The notes under the pieces were generated by a model. That model was not told where the DNA came from. It searched no databases and saw nothing but the letters and a program-made list of their open reading frames with translations. Shown here one piece after another: positions 29,888 through 38,859 of a stretch of 64,000 bases of DNA (the first letter of the stretch is position 1; each line of letters opens with the position of its first letter). The position numbers and the translations under genes are program-made. This DNA comes from Acidobacteriaceae bacterium (GTDB lineage Bacteria; Acidobacteriota; Terriglobia; Terriglobales; Acidobacteriaceae). The stretch lies in assembly GCA_028283655.1 (NCBI GenBank), contig JAPWKE010000002.1:40501-104500 (forward strand). Reading direction: 5' to 3'.

Positions 29888-31296
29888 TGAGACGACTACG
29901 CGAAATCCGAGAAGAGGACGGCCAGATCATTTTGATCGCGGCCATAAGTCTTACTGTGATCATGCTCTTTCTCGGTCTCGCGATCGATATCGGGCACGTT
30001 CGTCTGGAGAAGCGGCGTTTGCAGGGGGCTGCCGATGCTGCAGCTCTCGCTGCTTCGATCGAAGGACGGGTATGCGCGGATACCTATAGCTGTAGCGCGA
30101 TGAAGACCGCGGCGCAAAATGCTTTGGTGGAGAACGGCTACACCGGCAGCACGATCACAACTGGCTGCACGATCCCATCCTCCACTTCTCTAACCCTAAC
30201 GCTGAACCAGCCTCCATGTCTTTCGGCCAGCGACCCTAACAAAGGGAAAACGAATTACGTAGAGACATTGGTTTCGGAATCGGTGCCGACGTACTTTGCC
30301 CGCTTTGCGGGCTTCAATAGCTTTCACATCAACGTACGCGCAGAGGCGGGGCGAGGTCTTGGTGGACCTTGTATCTATGCGCTCAACCCAAGTGCTGCTG
30401 GTGCGCTCAACTTTGTCATCGGTGTTGGCTTTACGTTCAAGTGCGGGATCGTTGTGGAGTCTTCGTCTGCCGCTGCAATTACATGCCTGGTCGGCCTGCT
30501 GATGTCGGCTCCTGACGTTCGAATTACAGGAGGCTCAGCCTCTCTTCTTTGCCTGCTGAACACGCCGGTGTCGACAGGTGTGCCTGTGCCGACGCCCGCT
30601 GATCCGCTGGCTTACCTTCCTGCGCCTCCCAGCGCGACAGATGGATGCGGGACGGGCAGTGGTGACCTTTGGAACGGCTCGGCTACGCCCGTCAATAAAT
30701 TGCTTCTGCTGGGTGAAAAAGTCGTGTTCAATCCCGGAGTCTATTGCGGGGGGATCACTTTGACGGGCACCGTGTTGTCGAGTGTGGTGTTCAACCCAGG
30801 GATTTATGTGCTCCGAAATGGCAACTCTGTTGGTCTGCTCGGTATCCCCGGTCCAACAACCAGCGGCCTGGTGATCACGATCGGCCTGCTCTGCAGCATT
30901 CAAGGGAACGGAGTCATGTTTTACAACCAGGGGAACGCCGGCAGCTTCTCGCTGACCGGGCCTTCGCTGGCGCTGGGACTCGCGAACATTAACCTTACCG
31001 CGCCGACTAGCGGTGAGTATGGTGGCCTGCTCTTCTTTCAAGCTCACGGTGTCACGAATACAGGCACCTTTCTGGTGAGCGTCCTGCAGGGTGGCCAGAT
31101 GAACGGCGGCGTTTACATGCCGGATGCGTTGGTGAGTTATGGCGTAAGCGTTCTGGCTACGGACCACAATTACAACTTCATCGTGGCGGACCGCATTCAG
31201 TTCACCGCTTCGGTGCTGGGCTCCTTTGGTAACGACTATTCGACGTTGCAGAACGGCTCCCCGCTCAACGGAGACACCTCTTTCCTTGTGCAATAA
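29887..31296 (+). CDS. TadG-like pilus-associated protein
   Basis: The 469-residue product begins with the Tad/TadG-type N-terminus: EEDGQIILIAAISLTVIML forms a membrane helix after a short leader, followed by LEKRRLQGAADAAALAAS. The remaining 400 residues are a Gly/Ser/Thr-rich external region with several Cys pairs and beta-like repeats (GLWNGSATPVNKLLLLGEKV-type stretches; VVFNPGVYCGGITLTG and VVFNPGIYVLRNG). Such proteins are minor components or tip/anchor elements of Tad pili. The lack of a VWA domain separates it from classical TadG. Confidence 0.82.
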   Translation: MRRLREIREEDGQIILIAAISLTVIMLFLGLAIDIGHVRLEKRRLQGAADAAALAASIEGRVCADTYSCSAMKTAAQNALVENGYTGSTITTGCTIPSSTSLTLTLNQPPCLSASDPNKGKTNYVETLVSESVPTYFARFAGFNSFHINVRAEAGRGLGGPCIYALNPSAAGALNFVIGVGFTFKCGIVVESSSAAAITCLVGLLMSAPDVRITGGSASLLCLLNTPVSTGVPVPTPADPLAYLPAPPSATDGCGTGSGDLWNGSATPVNKLLLLGEKVVFNPGVYCGGITLTGTVLSSVVFNPGIYVLRNGNSVGLLGIPGPTTSGLVITIGLLCSIQGNGVMFYNQGNAGSFSLTGPSLALGLANINLTAPTSGEYGGLLFFQAHGVTNTGTFLVSVLQGGQMNGGVYMPDALVSYGVSVLATDHNYNFIVADRIQFTASVLGSFGNDYSTLQNGSPLNGDTSFLVQ

Positions 31297-31314
31297 CGTT
31301 CCGAGGTGATGACC

Positions 31315-31767
31315 ATGACGATGCTCTCTCGACAGATCCTCCTCCGCGACTCGCAGGCGTCGACGCTGATTGAAACGGCGCTGACGCTCCCGTTGCTTGT
31401 ACTTCTGTTGGTCATGGCCGTGGACCTTGGCAATGCTTTTAGCGCAGCGATTGCAACGAGCACGGCAGCTCAGGCCGGTGCGCTCTATGGCATTCAACAC
31501 CCCACCGACATTACCGGTATGGTTGCGGCCGCAAGGCTTGAAGCGCCAGGTCTGGCAACACTGGCGCCCGTCGCTACCTATGGATGTGAGTGTTCCGATG
31601 GCTCTTCGGCAACGTCAGGATGTTCGTCGGTCCCATCCTGCACTTACAACTCGATGTATTACGTCGAGCTGGATACGACTTCGACCTACACGCCGCTGCT
31701 CCCTTATCCGGGTGTTACCAGCGTCTTCACGTTGCATGGAAAAGCGAGGATGCGTGCTGCCCGCTAA
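31315..31767 (+). CDS. tadE: TadE-like pseudopilin 1
   Basis: The product is about 150 residues. I chose the ATG at 31315 because GAGG lies eight bases upstream; in-frame GTG/ATG codons at 31306 and 31309 are possible. The N-terminus DSQASTLIETALTLPLLVLLL carries the TadE pattern, a hydrophilic leader, Glu five residues into the mature part, and one helix. The external part has a Cys-rich loop (CECSDGS, GCSSVPSC). TadE-type proteins are processed by the prepilin peptidase and act as minor pilins. The end overlaps the next gene. Confidence 0.82.
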   Translation: MTMLSRQILLRDSQASTLIETALTLPLLVLLLVMAVDLGNAFSAAIATSTAAQAGALYGIQHPTDITGMVAAARLEAPGLATLAPVATYGCECSDGSSATSGCSSVPSCTYNSMYYVELDTTSTYTPLLPYPGVTSVFTLHGKARMRAAR

Positions 31768-32263
31768 TCAACAACAACGTTTACGCTTATCGCGCGAGTT
31801 TGCTGCGGAGAACTCTGGCAGCTCGATGGTTGAGTTTGCTGCCTCGGCCTCGGTCGTGTTGCTTCTATTGCTCGGAGTGATGGAGTGCTCGCGGGCCATG
31901 TATGTGCAGCACTTTGTCACCAACGCCGCGCGAGACGCCTCTCGCTACGCGATGGTGCGAGGCTCTTTCTGGAGTGGAACATCCTGCACCGGTGTGAGCA
32001 CTCCCAGTTGCATGGCCTCAAGCGATAACGTCAGCAGCTATGTGGCAAGCACCGTTCCGCCAGGCATTAAGCCATCCCTTTTGACCGTGACGACAACCTG
32101 GCCAGGAACCGCTGCTTCAGGAGCGTGTGACACAACGGATGGAAGCAACAGCAGCGGATGCCTTGTGCGTGTGGATGTGACGTACAACTTCACTATCTTC
32201 CTTCCTTTGCCCGTTCGCAGCATTCAGTTCAAGAGCAGGTCGGTGACGACGATATCCCGTTAG
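31754..32263 (+). CDS. TadE-like pseudopilin 2
   Basis: The product is about 169 residues. The frame is open far upstream but the protein-like part begins near the GTG at 31754 (VLPANQQQRLRLSRE); an ATG at 31736 is an alternative. The pseudopilin segment is NSGSSMVEFAASASVVLLLL, with Glu in the expected place, followed by GVMECSRAMYVQHFVTNAARDASRYAM, here described as one continuous amphipathic helix. A Cys-containing beta region ends at FKSRSVTTISR. It overlaps the first TadE-like gene by 14 bases and is the last gene before the operon terminator. Confidence 0.78.
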   Translation: MLPANQQQRLRLSREFAAENSGSSMVEFAASASVVLLLLLGVMECSRAMYVQHFVTNAARDASRYAMVRGSFWSGTSCTGVSTPSCMASSDNVSSYVASTVPPGIKPSLLTVTTTWPGTAASGACDTTDGSNSSGCLVRVDVTYNFTIFLPLPVRSIQFKSRSVTTISR

Positions 32264-32283
32264 AAGAAGATCTGCCGAAAAGG

Positions 32284-32320
32284 AGAATGGCCCTCCGCTT
32301 TATAAGCGGAGGGCCATTCT
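32284..32320. terminator. Perfect hairpin terminator at the end of the Tad operon
   Basis: Sixteen-base perfectly paired arms (AGAATGGCCCTCCGCT and its complement) flank a 5-base loop TTATA, followed by a T-rich GTTTGTGTT. It lies 20 bases after the last pseudopilin and 19 bases before the stop of the convergent OmpA-like gene, so it probably serves both. Confidence 0.85.
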
Positions 32321-32339
32321 GTTTGTGTTGCCTGGTTGA

Positions 32340-33641
32340 TTAGCGATGCATCTGGAAGGCAGCGCGGCGATTGCGGTGATAGCAGGTTTCCTTTGGCGTT
32401 GTGCAAACCTGCACGCCCTTGCCGTAGCTCACAACCTCGACGCGCTCGTCCTCGATGCCTGCTTGTATCAGCGCATCACGCACAGCGTTGGCACGCTTTA
32501 CGCCCAGGGCGATGTTGTACTCGGTCGAGCCACGCTCATCGGAGTAGCCACCGATCAGAACACTCATCTTCGGGTGCTCCTTCAGATAGCTTGCGGCCAT
32601 GGCGATGGAGGTGCTTGCTTCCGGCTTCAGGTCCCACTTGTCGTAGTCGAAGTACACGTCCTGCACATGCTCGTGGAAGTCACGCTCTGCATCCGTTGCG
32701 GGAGGCGGAGGAGGTGGCACAGGAGCAGGTGCAGCCTTCGGAGCTTCCATTACTCGGAAAGGCACTTCGCAGATCGCGTTCACTGAGTTATCGGTGAGCA
32801 ACTGCGCATGGGCTGTGACGTGATAAACACCGGGAGCGAGCCCCGTTGTATCGACAGAGACGGCGTTGGAGTTCTTCGAGATGGTTCCGAGGTTAGAGGT
32901 CCACACCAACTCGGCATCATTGCCATCATCGGTATGGGTAATGGCGGTAACTTCGACCGTTTCGCCTGCCTGCACGTTCCGTAGATTGGCAGAGCAGGTG
33001 ATGGCCAGCCTTCTCTTGGGTGTCACGACGGTCTGTCCACCGAGACGGCCAAAGTGGCCACCGAACTTGATGACCAATCCAGCACCAAGAAGGACTTGGT
33101 TCTGCGATCCGTTCACTGCGTTCGGTAGTGCTGTGTGGAGATACTGTACTTCGAACGGACGAAGTGCGAAGCGCCGCGTCAGTTCGTAGTCCATACCTCC
33201 GCCCATGGTTACGGCGAAGCTGTTCGCCGAGGTGGTGTACGAGGTGGCGGTGGGGAAGTAGGAGTCCATTGCATGGACTCCTCCAACCGTCACCTGGCCG
33301 AATTCACTAAAGCGGCTTTGACGAAGTGTTGCTCGTGGTCCGCCTGCGTATTCGAGCAGGGTCAGATTCTGCCCCAGGTTGCCGATCTGCTTTGCATGTA
33401 CGCCGTTGAACTCTCCGACGAGGCTAAGCCAGTTGTTGACGCTCACGGAGGCGGAGAGAAAGCCGCCGTTGGCAAAGAACCCTTCGCTGTTGCCCGGGGG
33501 GGCGTTCGCATCCAGAACGCTGTACCCCAGGGCTACGGTTGCGCGGGGCACCCACGGTGTGGGTGACCCATTCGCTTTCTGGGCCTGTGCTGCCGTCAGG
33601 CCCGCGGTCATAAGAAGCAGAAGTGATGCCGTGCGTTTCAT
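32340..33641 (-). CDS. Outer-membrane barrel protein with OmpA/Pal C-terminal domain
   Basis: The 433-residue protein has a signal peptide ending at QAQ, a beta-barrel region of about 190 residues, a bacterial Ig-like domain (ITCSANLRNVQAGETVEVTA, LVWTSNLGTISKN), a Pro-rich linker (APAPVPPPPPPATDAE) and an OmpA/Pal domain (DVYFDYDKWDLKPEA, GGYSDERGSTEYNIALGVKR, VEVVSYGKG). The last anchors the outer membrane to peptidoglycan. The barrel ends EVQYLHTALPNAVNG and LLGAGLVIKFG, the same signature as the small barrel at 11637-12212. It faces the Tad operon and may act as an anchor for the envelope around the pilus. Confidence 0.88.
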   Translation of the reverse strand: MKRTASLLLLMTAGLTAAQAQKANGSPTPWVPRATVALGYSVLDANAPPGNSEGFFANGGFLSASVSVNNWLSLVGEFNGVHAKQIGNLGQNLTLLEYAGGPRATLRQSRFSEFGQVTVGGVHAMDSYFPTATSYTTSANSFAVTMGGGMDYELTRRFALRPFEVQYLHTALPNAVNGSQNQVLLGAGLVIKFGGHFGRLGGQTVVTPKRRLAITCSANLRNVQAGETVEVTAITHTDDGNDAELVWTSNLGTISKNSNAVSVDTTGLAPGVYHVTAHAQLLTDNSVNAICEVPFRVMEAPKAAPAPVPPPPPPATDAERDFHEHVQDVYFDYDKWDLKPEASTSIAMAASYLKEHPKMSVLIGGYSDERGSTEYNIALGVKRANAVRDALIQAGIEDERVEVVSYGKGVQVCTTPKETCYHRNRRAAFQMHR

Positions 33642-33689
33642 TGAAGTCCTTTCGACCAGTTCGTAGGGGAAGCGGGACCTCCCGCCGCG

Positions 33690-36600
33690 CTAGTAAAGCA
33701 GCGCGACGGAAGGTGACGTTGTCAGCGGGTTGGTGTCCAGGATGACGAACTGGCCATTTGCGAGCGGGTAGACCACCGTCGGATAGAGCGCTCCAGAGGG
33801 CGTCAGCAGGTAACGTCCGGCAGTAGCGTCATTGAGGGTGTATGTTCCCGTGCTCGTGGTTCCCAACTGAATGATGTTGAGGTTGCCGACTCCTACGTTC
33901 GTGTCGAGGTTGCTGGTTTCATTGCCTGCACCATCTGCTACGACTGTTCCGCTTGCGTTGATGCTCGCCAGCGAAGCCGCAGGCTGCGTGCCGTAGATGA
34001 ACGTTCCCTTGAGGGTTGCGAGCGTATACGGTGCAGCTGCTTCCTTCGAGAGCAGACCGAGTCCGGCATATCCCGTTTCCAGGAAGTAGCCATTGTTCGG
34101 GCTGGTCAGGTAGGCAACGCGAGGTGCAGGGGGCTGAGCCGAAATTCCCAGCAGGCCGAGGAGGCCCGAGAGAAGGCTGCTCGGAACCGGATAGTTCAGA
34201 ACAGCGCGGCCTGTTGTCCCAACCGTGTAGGCACTGTTCCCCGTGGAGGAGTAGGTGCCCAGCAGATCCTGCAGCAGAGGAACGTTGACGCCCAGGATCC
34301 CCGTGACTCCGTTAAGCAAGCCAGTCAAGCCAGCCTGATCGACGTAGGTCGTGTTCAAAGTTCCTGTTGCGTTTGCCGTTCCGCGGAAGACAGTGGCTGT
34401 CGACAGATTGAGCACGTTCTGAAGAATCGTGCCAACCAGTCCAGGGTTGGTGGGTGAGTTTTCGTAGCCGACGTAAGCGCCGGTCAGCGATGCGTTGCTG
34501 AAGGTGGTCGTCGTCTGTGCTGTCAGCGAGCCAGCCAGCAGGCTATAGCTGGAGTGCTTGTCCGTCGACATCACAAAGGCATGGGTTGCGTCGATCATGT
34601 ACACCGCAAAGTCTGTGGGGTACGCGGACGACGGGATGGTTGGGTTCGACATCGACAGTTGCAGGCGGCCGCTACCGTCTGCGGTGCTTGCCGTACCGGT
34701 AACCGCTGCATTCGGATAGTTGGTCGTTGCGATGTTGGCGTCAGCCGTTCCGCTGAGGCTGCCGTTAGTGGTTACAGCGAACTGACCTACCGTTGCCAGA
34801 GGCCCGCCACCGAGGTTGACGGTGCAGGATACGAGGCAGGGTGTGTCGCCCGAGAGGCCGAAGGCAAAGCTGCCGTTCAGCGCCGTGGCGGTGGTCAGTG
34901 CAGTCTGAGCCTGGAACATACCCGAACCGCGAGTACCGACCAGACCGTTGCCGTCAGCTTCGATCAGCGTGCCGTTTCCGGACACCGTTGCCGGAGCCAC
35001 CGGAGCCTTCACTGCGATCGCATACGTTATCGTGCCGGACACCGTACCGTCGGCGTTGAACGAAGAGATCGTCAACGAACCCTGGTAGCTGGAGTTCAGC
35101 GTGTAGGTGCCGTGCGTGCTCTGCGTCGTCACCGTTGTGGTGGTGGGGTTGGAGGACTGGTGGTTCGAGTCCTGCTCGCCCATGGTGATGATGCCCATGC
35201 CGTTAGCGGTGAAGCTACCGACCGTCGACTGCTGGTAAGCCAGTACGCCGAGAACAACATCGTCATAGCCCTGCATCAGGAACGCGTACGGTCCTGTCAG
35301 AGCGCCGTCATACGGTGTGACCGGATAGTTGACGTTCAGCGTGAGTTGCAGGCTGGCCGTTACGACCGGGTTTTCGCTGTCGGTTGCTGTCACCGTAAAG
35401 GTGGTGGAACCAACCGCCGTCGGCGTTCCGCTGACGACACCGGTGGTAGAACTCAGCGACAGACCTGCGGGCAGGCTGCCGGTTGTTACCGCGTAGGTGT
35501 AAGGAGCTGTGCCACCAGTTGCTGCCAGCGTCTGCGAGTAAGCCACGCCAAGCGTTGCGTCCACCAGAGAGCCGGTGAAGGTGAGAGCGGCCGGACCATT
35601 CACAGTCATCGTGATGGACGCATCCTTCGACGTTGTCGGCGAGGAGGAGTCGGTCACTGTGACGGTAAACATTGGCGAACCAGCTGTTGTCGGCGTTCCG
35701 CTGATCACGCAGTTGGTTCCCAGCGTGAGGCCGGCAGGCAGAGTGCCCGACTTGAGCACGCAGCTGTAGGGAGCCGTACCACCCGAGACCGGGATCGGTT
35801 CGCTGTAGATCACGCCGACTGTAGCTGTCGGAGGTTGACCCACCGTGAGCACGACCGGTGCTCCGGAGATCGTGATTGACATCGCCTTCGTTGCCGTCAG
35901 CGCAGGTGAGCTTGCATCGGTTGTTGTTGTGGTGAAGTTGACGGTGCCAGCCGTTGTCGGCGTACCGCTGACTACGCAGCCTGCACCGAACGTGAGTCCG
36001 GCCGGAAGCGCTCCAGTGGTTACCGAGCAGCTATAGGGGCTTGTGCCGCCTGTAATAGCCAGCGTCTGCTGATAGGCCACGTTGACGGTGCCATCCGGCA
36101 GAGTGCCCGAGGTGATCACCAGGTTGTTGGCCGCCGACACCTTGATGGTGTAGGTGCCGTTCGCGCTCGTGCTGTTTGCATCCGTTACCTTCGCGACAAA
36201 GGTGTACGTTCCTACCGTCGTCGGCGAGCCCGAAACCGCCCCGGTTGCCGAGAGCGTAAGGCCCGGAGGCAGCGTGCCCGACAGCAGCGTCCAGCTGTAG
36301 GGGCTTGTGCCACCCGATGCTGACACGCTGGCGGTGTAGGTGGTACCAACAGTACCGTCTGCGAGCGTTCCGCCGGCGTTTACGAGCTGCGTTGCTTCAA
36401 TCAGCACGGTGTAGGTTGCGTTTGCGGTTACGTTGTTTGCATCCGTCACCTTCGCGACAAAGGTGTAGCTGCTTGCGGTGGTCGGTGTGCCTGTCAAAGC
36501 GCCGTTTGCGCCAAGCGTAAGGCCCGGAGGCAGTGTGCCTGAAACGAACGCCCAGGTATACGGTGTCGAGCCGCCGGTTGCCGTCACGCTTGCCGAGTAG

Positions 36601-38183
36601 GCTGTGCCTACCGTGCCGTTCGTGAGAGCGCCGCCAGCTGCTACCAGCGTCGCGTTCTGGATCAGTACGGTATAGGTTGCGTTTGCGGTCGCGCTATTTG
36701 CGTCCGTCACCTTTGCCATAAAGGTGTAGCTGCCCGCAGCGGTTGGCGTGCCCGTGAGCATGCCTGCGGGGGAGAACGTCAGACCCGAAGGCAACGTGCC
36801 GCCAACAACTGTCCAGCTGTAGGGTGTGGTGCCACCCGTAGCCGAAGTGCTTGCTGAGTAGGCTGTGCCAACCATGCCGTTGGTGAGAGCGCCGCCAGCT
36901 GCTACCAGCGTCGCGCTCTGGATCTGCACGGTGTAGGTTGCGGTAGCCGTCGCGCTGTTTGCATCGGTTACCTTGGCGACGAAGGTGTAGCTACCAACCG
37001 TGGTGGGGGTTCCAGCGAGAGCACCGCCTGCGCTAAGCGTGAGTCCCGGAGGTACTGTTCCCGAAACCAGCGACCAGGTGTACGGTGTTGCTCCGCCGGT
37101 AGCCGTTACGTTCGCGGTATAGGCGGTTCCAACAGTGCCGTTGGCGAGAGCTCCACCAGCCGCGACCAGCGTCGCGTTCTGGATCTGCACGGTATAGGTT
37201 GCGGTAGCCGTCGCGCTGTTTGCATCGGTTACCTTCGCGACGAAGGTGTAGCTTCCAGCGGTGGTTGGGGTTCCAGCGAGAGCGCCACCTGCGCTGAGCG
37301 TGAGTCCCGGAGGTATAGTTCCCGAAACCAGCGACCAGCTATAAGGTGTTGTGCCACCGGTAGCGGACACGCTCGCGGTATAGGCGGTTGCGACGGTTCC
37401 GTTGGGCAGCGCGCCGCCAGCCGCGACGAGTGTCGCTGCGCTGATAGTGATGCTCTGCGTGCTGCTGATGGAGTAGGGCACATCACTCTGGTCGCTTGCG
37501 CGGAGCACAAACGTGTAATTGCCGACAGTTGTCGGCGTGCCGGAGAGGAGTGCTGTAGCTGCATTGAACGTCAGCCCGGGAGGCAGCGTTCCTGAAGCGA
37601 GACTCAGGGTTACAGCGCCTGTACCCCCGGTGGTCGTGAGTGCGGCAGAATAGGCCGTTCCGACCTTGCCGGTTGCCGGCACGGTTGGGATCACCACCGC
37701 CGGATTGACCGTAATTGCTGCCTGAAGCTTATTGTTGGTACCCGCGATCTGCGCGTTCACGGTGACATGAATGGGAGCAGCGAGGCTTGCGGGAGCAACA
37801 TACACTGCGGAATTAGAGGAGACCGAAAGCGAACCACAGCTCGAGCCGCAGTCGCCGCTCAGGGACCACTGCATGGGCAGGCTGCCGGTGACGACGGCTT
37901 GCAGCGTCGCAGACTGACCGGCGTCGATGGTGTGGGCTGAACTGGTCAGCGAGGTAAGGCCCATGCCTGGGTATCCGCCTCCGCAGCCGCACATAACAAG
38001 CGTAAGCAGCAAGAACGCGAGGCTGCAGCTTAGCTTGGCGTAATAACGCCTGCCATGCAGCAGCATCTCTTCCAGGCCCTTCAAGTCGTTCGGTGCGAAC
38101 GACGTGTCTATCTTCCGATGACTCGCAGCTGCACGGGGCAGATTTGCGAGCGGCGTATGACGCGTTGCCTCAAAATGAGTCAT
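33690..38183 (-). CDS. Giant surface lipoprotein with nine putative-Ig repeats
   Basis: The 1497-residue product starts at an ATG with AGGAG eight bases upstream. Unusually, the lipoprotein signal is not at the very N-terminus: a hydrophobic stretch CSLAFLLLTLVMCGCGGG places the lipobox Cys at residue 65. A later start at residue 40 (MLLHGRR) would give a normal signal but has a poorly placed ribosome site. Nine repeats of about 88 residues follow, of the He_PIG type (GTAYSASVTATGG, PYTWSLVSG, LPPGLTL, GTPTTVGSYTF, VTDANSATA). The last 520 residues form a beta-rich domain found in Acidobacteriota surface proteins (LTGPYAFLMQGYDD, GTYTLNSSYQG). An adhesin-like role is likely. A paired GATATC element lies upstream. 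Confidence 0.82.
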   Translation of the reverse strand: MTHFEATRHTPLANLPRAAASHRKIDTSFAPNDLKGLEEMLLHGRRYYAKLSCSLAFLLLTLVMCGCGGGYPGMGLTSLTSSAHTIDAGQSATLQAVVTGSLPMQWSLSGDCGSSCGSLSVSSNSAVYVAPASLAAPIHVTVNAQIAGTNNKLQAAITVNPAVVIPTVPATGKVGTAYSAALTTTGGTGAVTLSLASGTLPPGLTFNAATALLSGTPTTVGNYTFVLRASDQSDVPYSISSTQSITISAATLVAAGGALPNGTVATAYTASVSATGGTTPYSWSLVSGTIPPGLTLSAGGALAGTPTTAGSYTFVAKVTDANSATATATYTVQIQNATLVAAGGALANGTVGTAYTANVTATGGATPYTWSLVSGTVPPGLTLSAGGALAGTPTTVGSYTFVAKVTDANSATATATYTVQIQSATLVAAGGALTNGMVGTAYSASTSATGGTTPYSWTVVGGTLPSGLTFSPAGMLTGTPTAAGSYTFMAKVTDANSATANATYTVLIQNATLVAAGGALTNGTVGTAYSASVTATGGSTPYTWAFVSGTLPPGLTLGANGALTGTPTTASSYTFVAKVTDANNVTANATYTVLIEATQLVNAGGTLADGTVGTTYTASVSASGGTSPYSWTLLSGTLPPGLTLSATGAVSGSPTTVGTYTFVAKVTDANSTSANGTYTIKVSAANNLVITSGTLPDGTVNVAYQQTLAITGGTSPYSCSVTTGALPAGLTFGAGCVVSGTPTTAGTVNFTTTTTDASSPALTATKAMSITISGAPVVLTVGQPPTATVGVIYSEPIPVSGGTAPYSCVLKSGTLPAGLTLGTNCVISGTPTTAGSPMFTVTVTDSSSPTTSKDASITMTVNGPAALTFTGSLVDATLGVAYSQTLAATGGTAPYTYAVTTGSLPAGLSLSSTTGVVSGTPTAVGSTTFTVTATDSENPVVTASLQLTLNVNYPVTPYDGALTGPYAFLMQGYDDVVLGVLAYQQSTVGSFTANGMGIITMGEQDSNHQSSNPTTTTVTTQSTHGTYTLNSSYQGSLTISSFNADGTVSGTITYAIAVKAPVAPATVSGNGTLIEADGNGLVGTRGSGMFQAQTALTTATALNGSFAFGLSGDTPCLVSCTVNLGGGPLATVGQFAVTTNGSLSGTADANIATTNYPNAAVTGTASTADGSGRLQLSMSNPTIPSSAYPTDFAVYMIDATHAFVMSTDKHSSYSLLAGSLTAQTTTTFSNASLTGAYVGYENSPTNPGLVGTILQNVLNLSTATVFRGTANATGTLNTTYVDQAGLTGLLNGVTGILGVNVPLLQDLLGTYSSTGNSAYTVGTTGRAVLNYPVPSSLLSGLLGLLGISAQPPAPRVAYLTSPNNGYFLETGYAGLGLLSKEAAAPYTLATLKGTFIYGTQPAASLASINASGTVVADGAGNETSNLDTNVGVGNLNIIQLGTTSTGTYTLNDATAGRYLLTPSGALYPTVVYPLANGQFVILDTNPLTTSPSVALLY
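35330..37740 (-). repeat. Nine tandem Ig-like (He_PIG) coding repeats
   Basis: Units of about 260 bases repeat in tandem. Units 2 to 5 (about 36.4-37.4 kb) are almost identical over long stretches, for example the VTDANSATATATYTVQIQ and LVAAGGAL segments, while units 1 and 6 to 9 have diverged. This gradient points to recent duplication or gene conversion in the middle of the array. Confidence 0.8.
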
Positions 38184-38541
38184 TGTTGGTTCTCCTGAAA
38201 AACCTGAAAGTTACTTGTGCAGAGTGAAATCAGTTACAAAGGACAAGTGACTTGGAGGCCAAATATAAGTCACCAATGAGCTCATTTTTCGCCTGAAAAC
38301 GAATAAACAGGCGTCGTGATATCGCCCCTGATATCCCTCCTCTGCGGAAGACGTCAAAAGCACCAACGAGCGCCACGCGGTTCATCAAAAGCCGTATTTT
38401 GACGATGATCGGAAGGGGTTTGGGCTATGCTGGCAAGCCGTGGACTGATGCCGCAAAAGTTGTATGGAGCAGAACTCGTCGCCAAGAGAGACTTTTCACG
38501 CAACCCTGGTTGAGAGCTATTAGGCTTCTAAAAAATAAAAC
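38184..38541 (+). other. Divergent intergenic region between the giant lipoprotein and a ribbon-helix-helix gene
   Basis: No gene is seen in these 358 bases. It holds the promoters of both neighbours, the ribosome site of the lipoprotein gene (AGGAG), the paired GATATC element at 38318-38335, and an A/T-rich tract just before 38542. A short open frame on the minus strand (38425-38667) overlaps the ribbon-helix-helix gene and has no protein-like features. Confidence 0.55.
38318..38335. promoter_or_regulatory. Paired GATATC element upstream of the giant lipoprotein
   Basis: GATATC-GCCCCT-GATATC has the same spacing as the element upstream of flp at 21550-21567 (12 bases from one GATATC to the next). 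It lies 134 bases before the lipoprotein start. A shared dimeric regulator is the simplest reading. Confidence 0.45.
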
Positions 38542-38784
38542 ATGATTGGAATATCTCCCATGCTGAGCAATAACAAGAGATCGCCAAGTTTTCCTCTTCG
38601 TCTTTCCCCAAGCGCACTGCAACTGGCTCGGACCGCTGCAGAAGCAGAAGGCCTCTCTCTTAACCATTTCGTCTCGATCGCTGTCACGGAGAAGCTGAGC
38701 CGGTTGGAACGTATGACCTGGATCAAGCGCCAGGCAGCCATGCAGCGTGAGACGGTGGGCCTCGCTCGCGTTATGCGTCCTTAG
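38542..38784 (+). CDS. HicB/Arc-type ribbon-helix-helix protein 1
   Basis: The product is 80 residues, or 74 if it starts at the ATG at 38560; neither start has a strong ribosome site. The core SFPLRLSPSALQLARTAAEA, EGLSLNHFVSIAVTEKL is a ribbon-helix-helix DNA-binding fold as in HicB antitoxins and Arc. No HicA-like toxin gene is adjacent. The paralog at 40486-40722 shares the pattern PLRLxPS and SLNHFxSxAxxEKxSR. It is a likely transcription factor rather than half of a toxin-antitoxin pair, and it ends 8 bases before a perfect palindrome terminator. Confidence 0.75.
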   Translation: MIGISPMLSNNKRSPSFPLRLSPSALQLARTAAEAEGLSLNHFVSIAVTEKLSRLERMTWIKRQAAMQRETVGLARVMRP

Positions 38785-38792
38785 GAAACGAG

Positions 38793-38824
38793 AATGGGTT
38801 CAGGTGATATCACCTGAACCCATT
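38793..38824. terminator. Perfect 32-base palindrome, bidirectional terminator
   Basis: The palindrome AATGGGTTCAGGTGAT and its exact complement lie between two convergent genes and are followed by a T-rich TCTTTGTTT. Its centre, GATATCACCTG, is identical over 11 bases to part of the flp upstream element, so it may also be a protein-binding site. Confidence 0.75.
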
Positions 38825-38859
38825 TCTTTGTTTCGAATCGCCTGACTATCTGCGGAACA

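Noticed and set aside
34554-35879. Long plus-strand frame of 441 codons inside the giant lipoprotein gene
   Set aside because: It is Arg/Cys-rich antisense sequence of the Ig-repeat gene without any domain pattern or ribosome site.
33690-38183. Phage or tail-fibre origin for the giant repeat protein
   Set aside because: It has a lipobox and Ig-like repeats typical of surface lipoproteins, and no phage genes are nearby.
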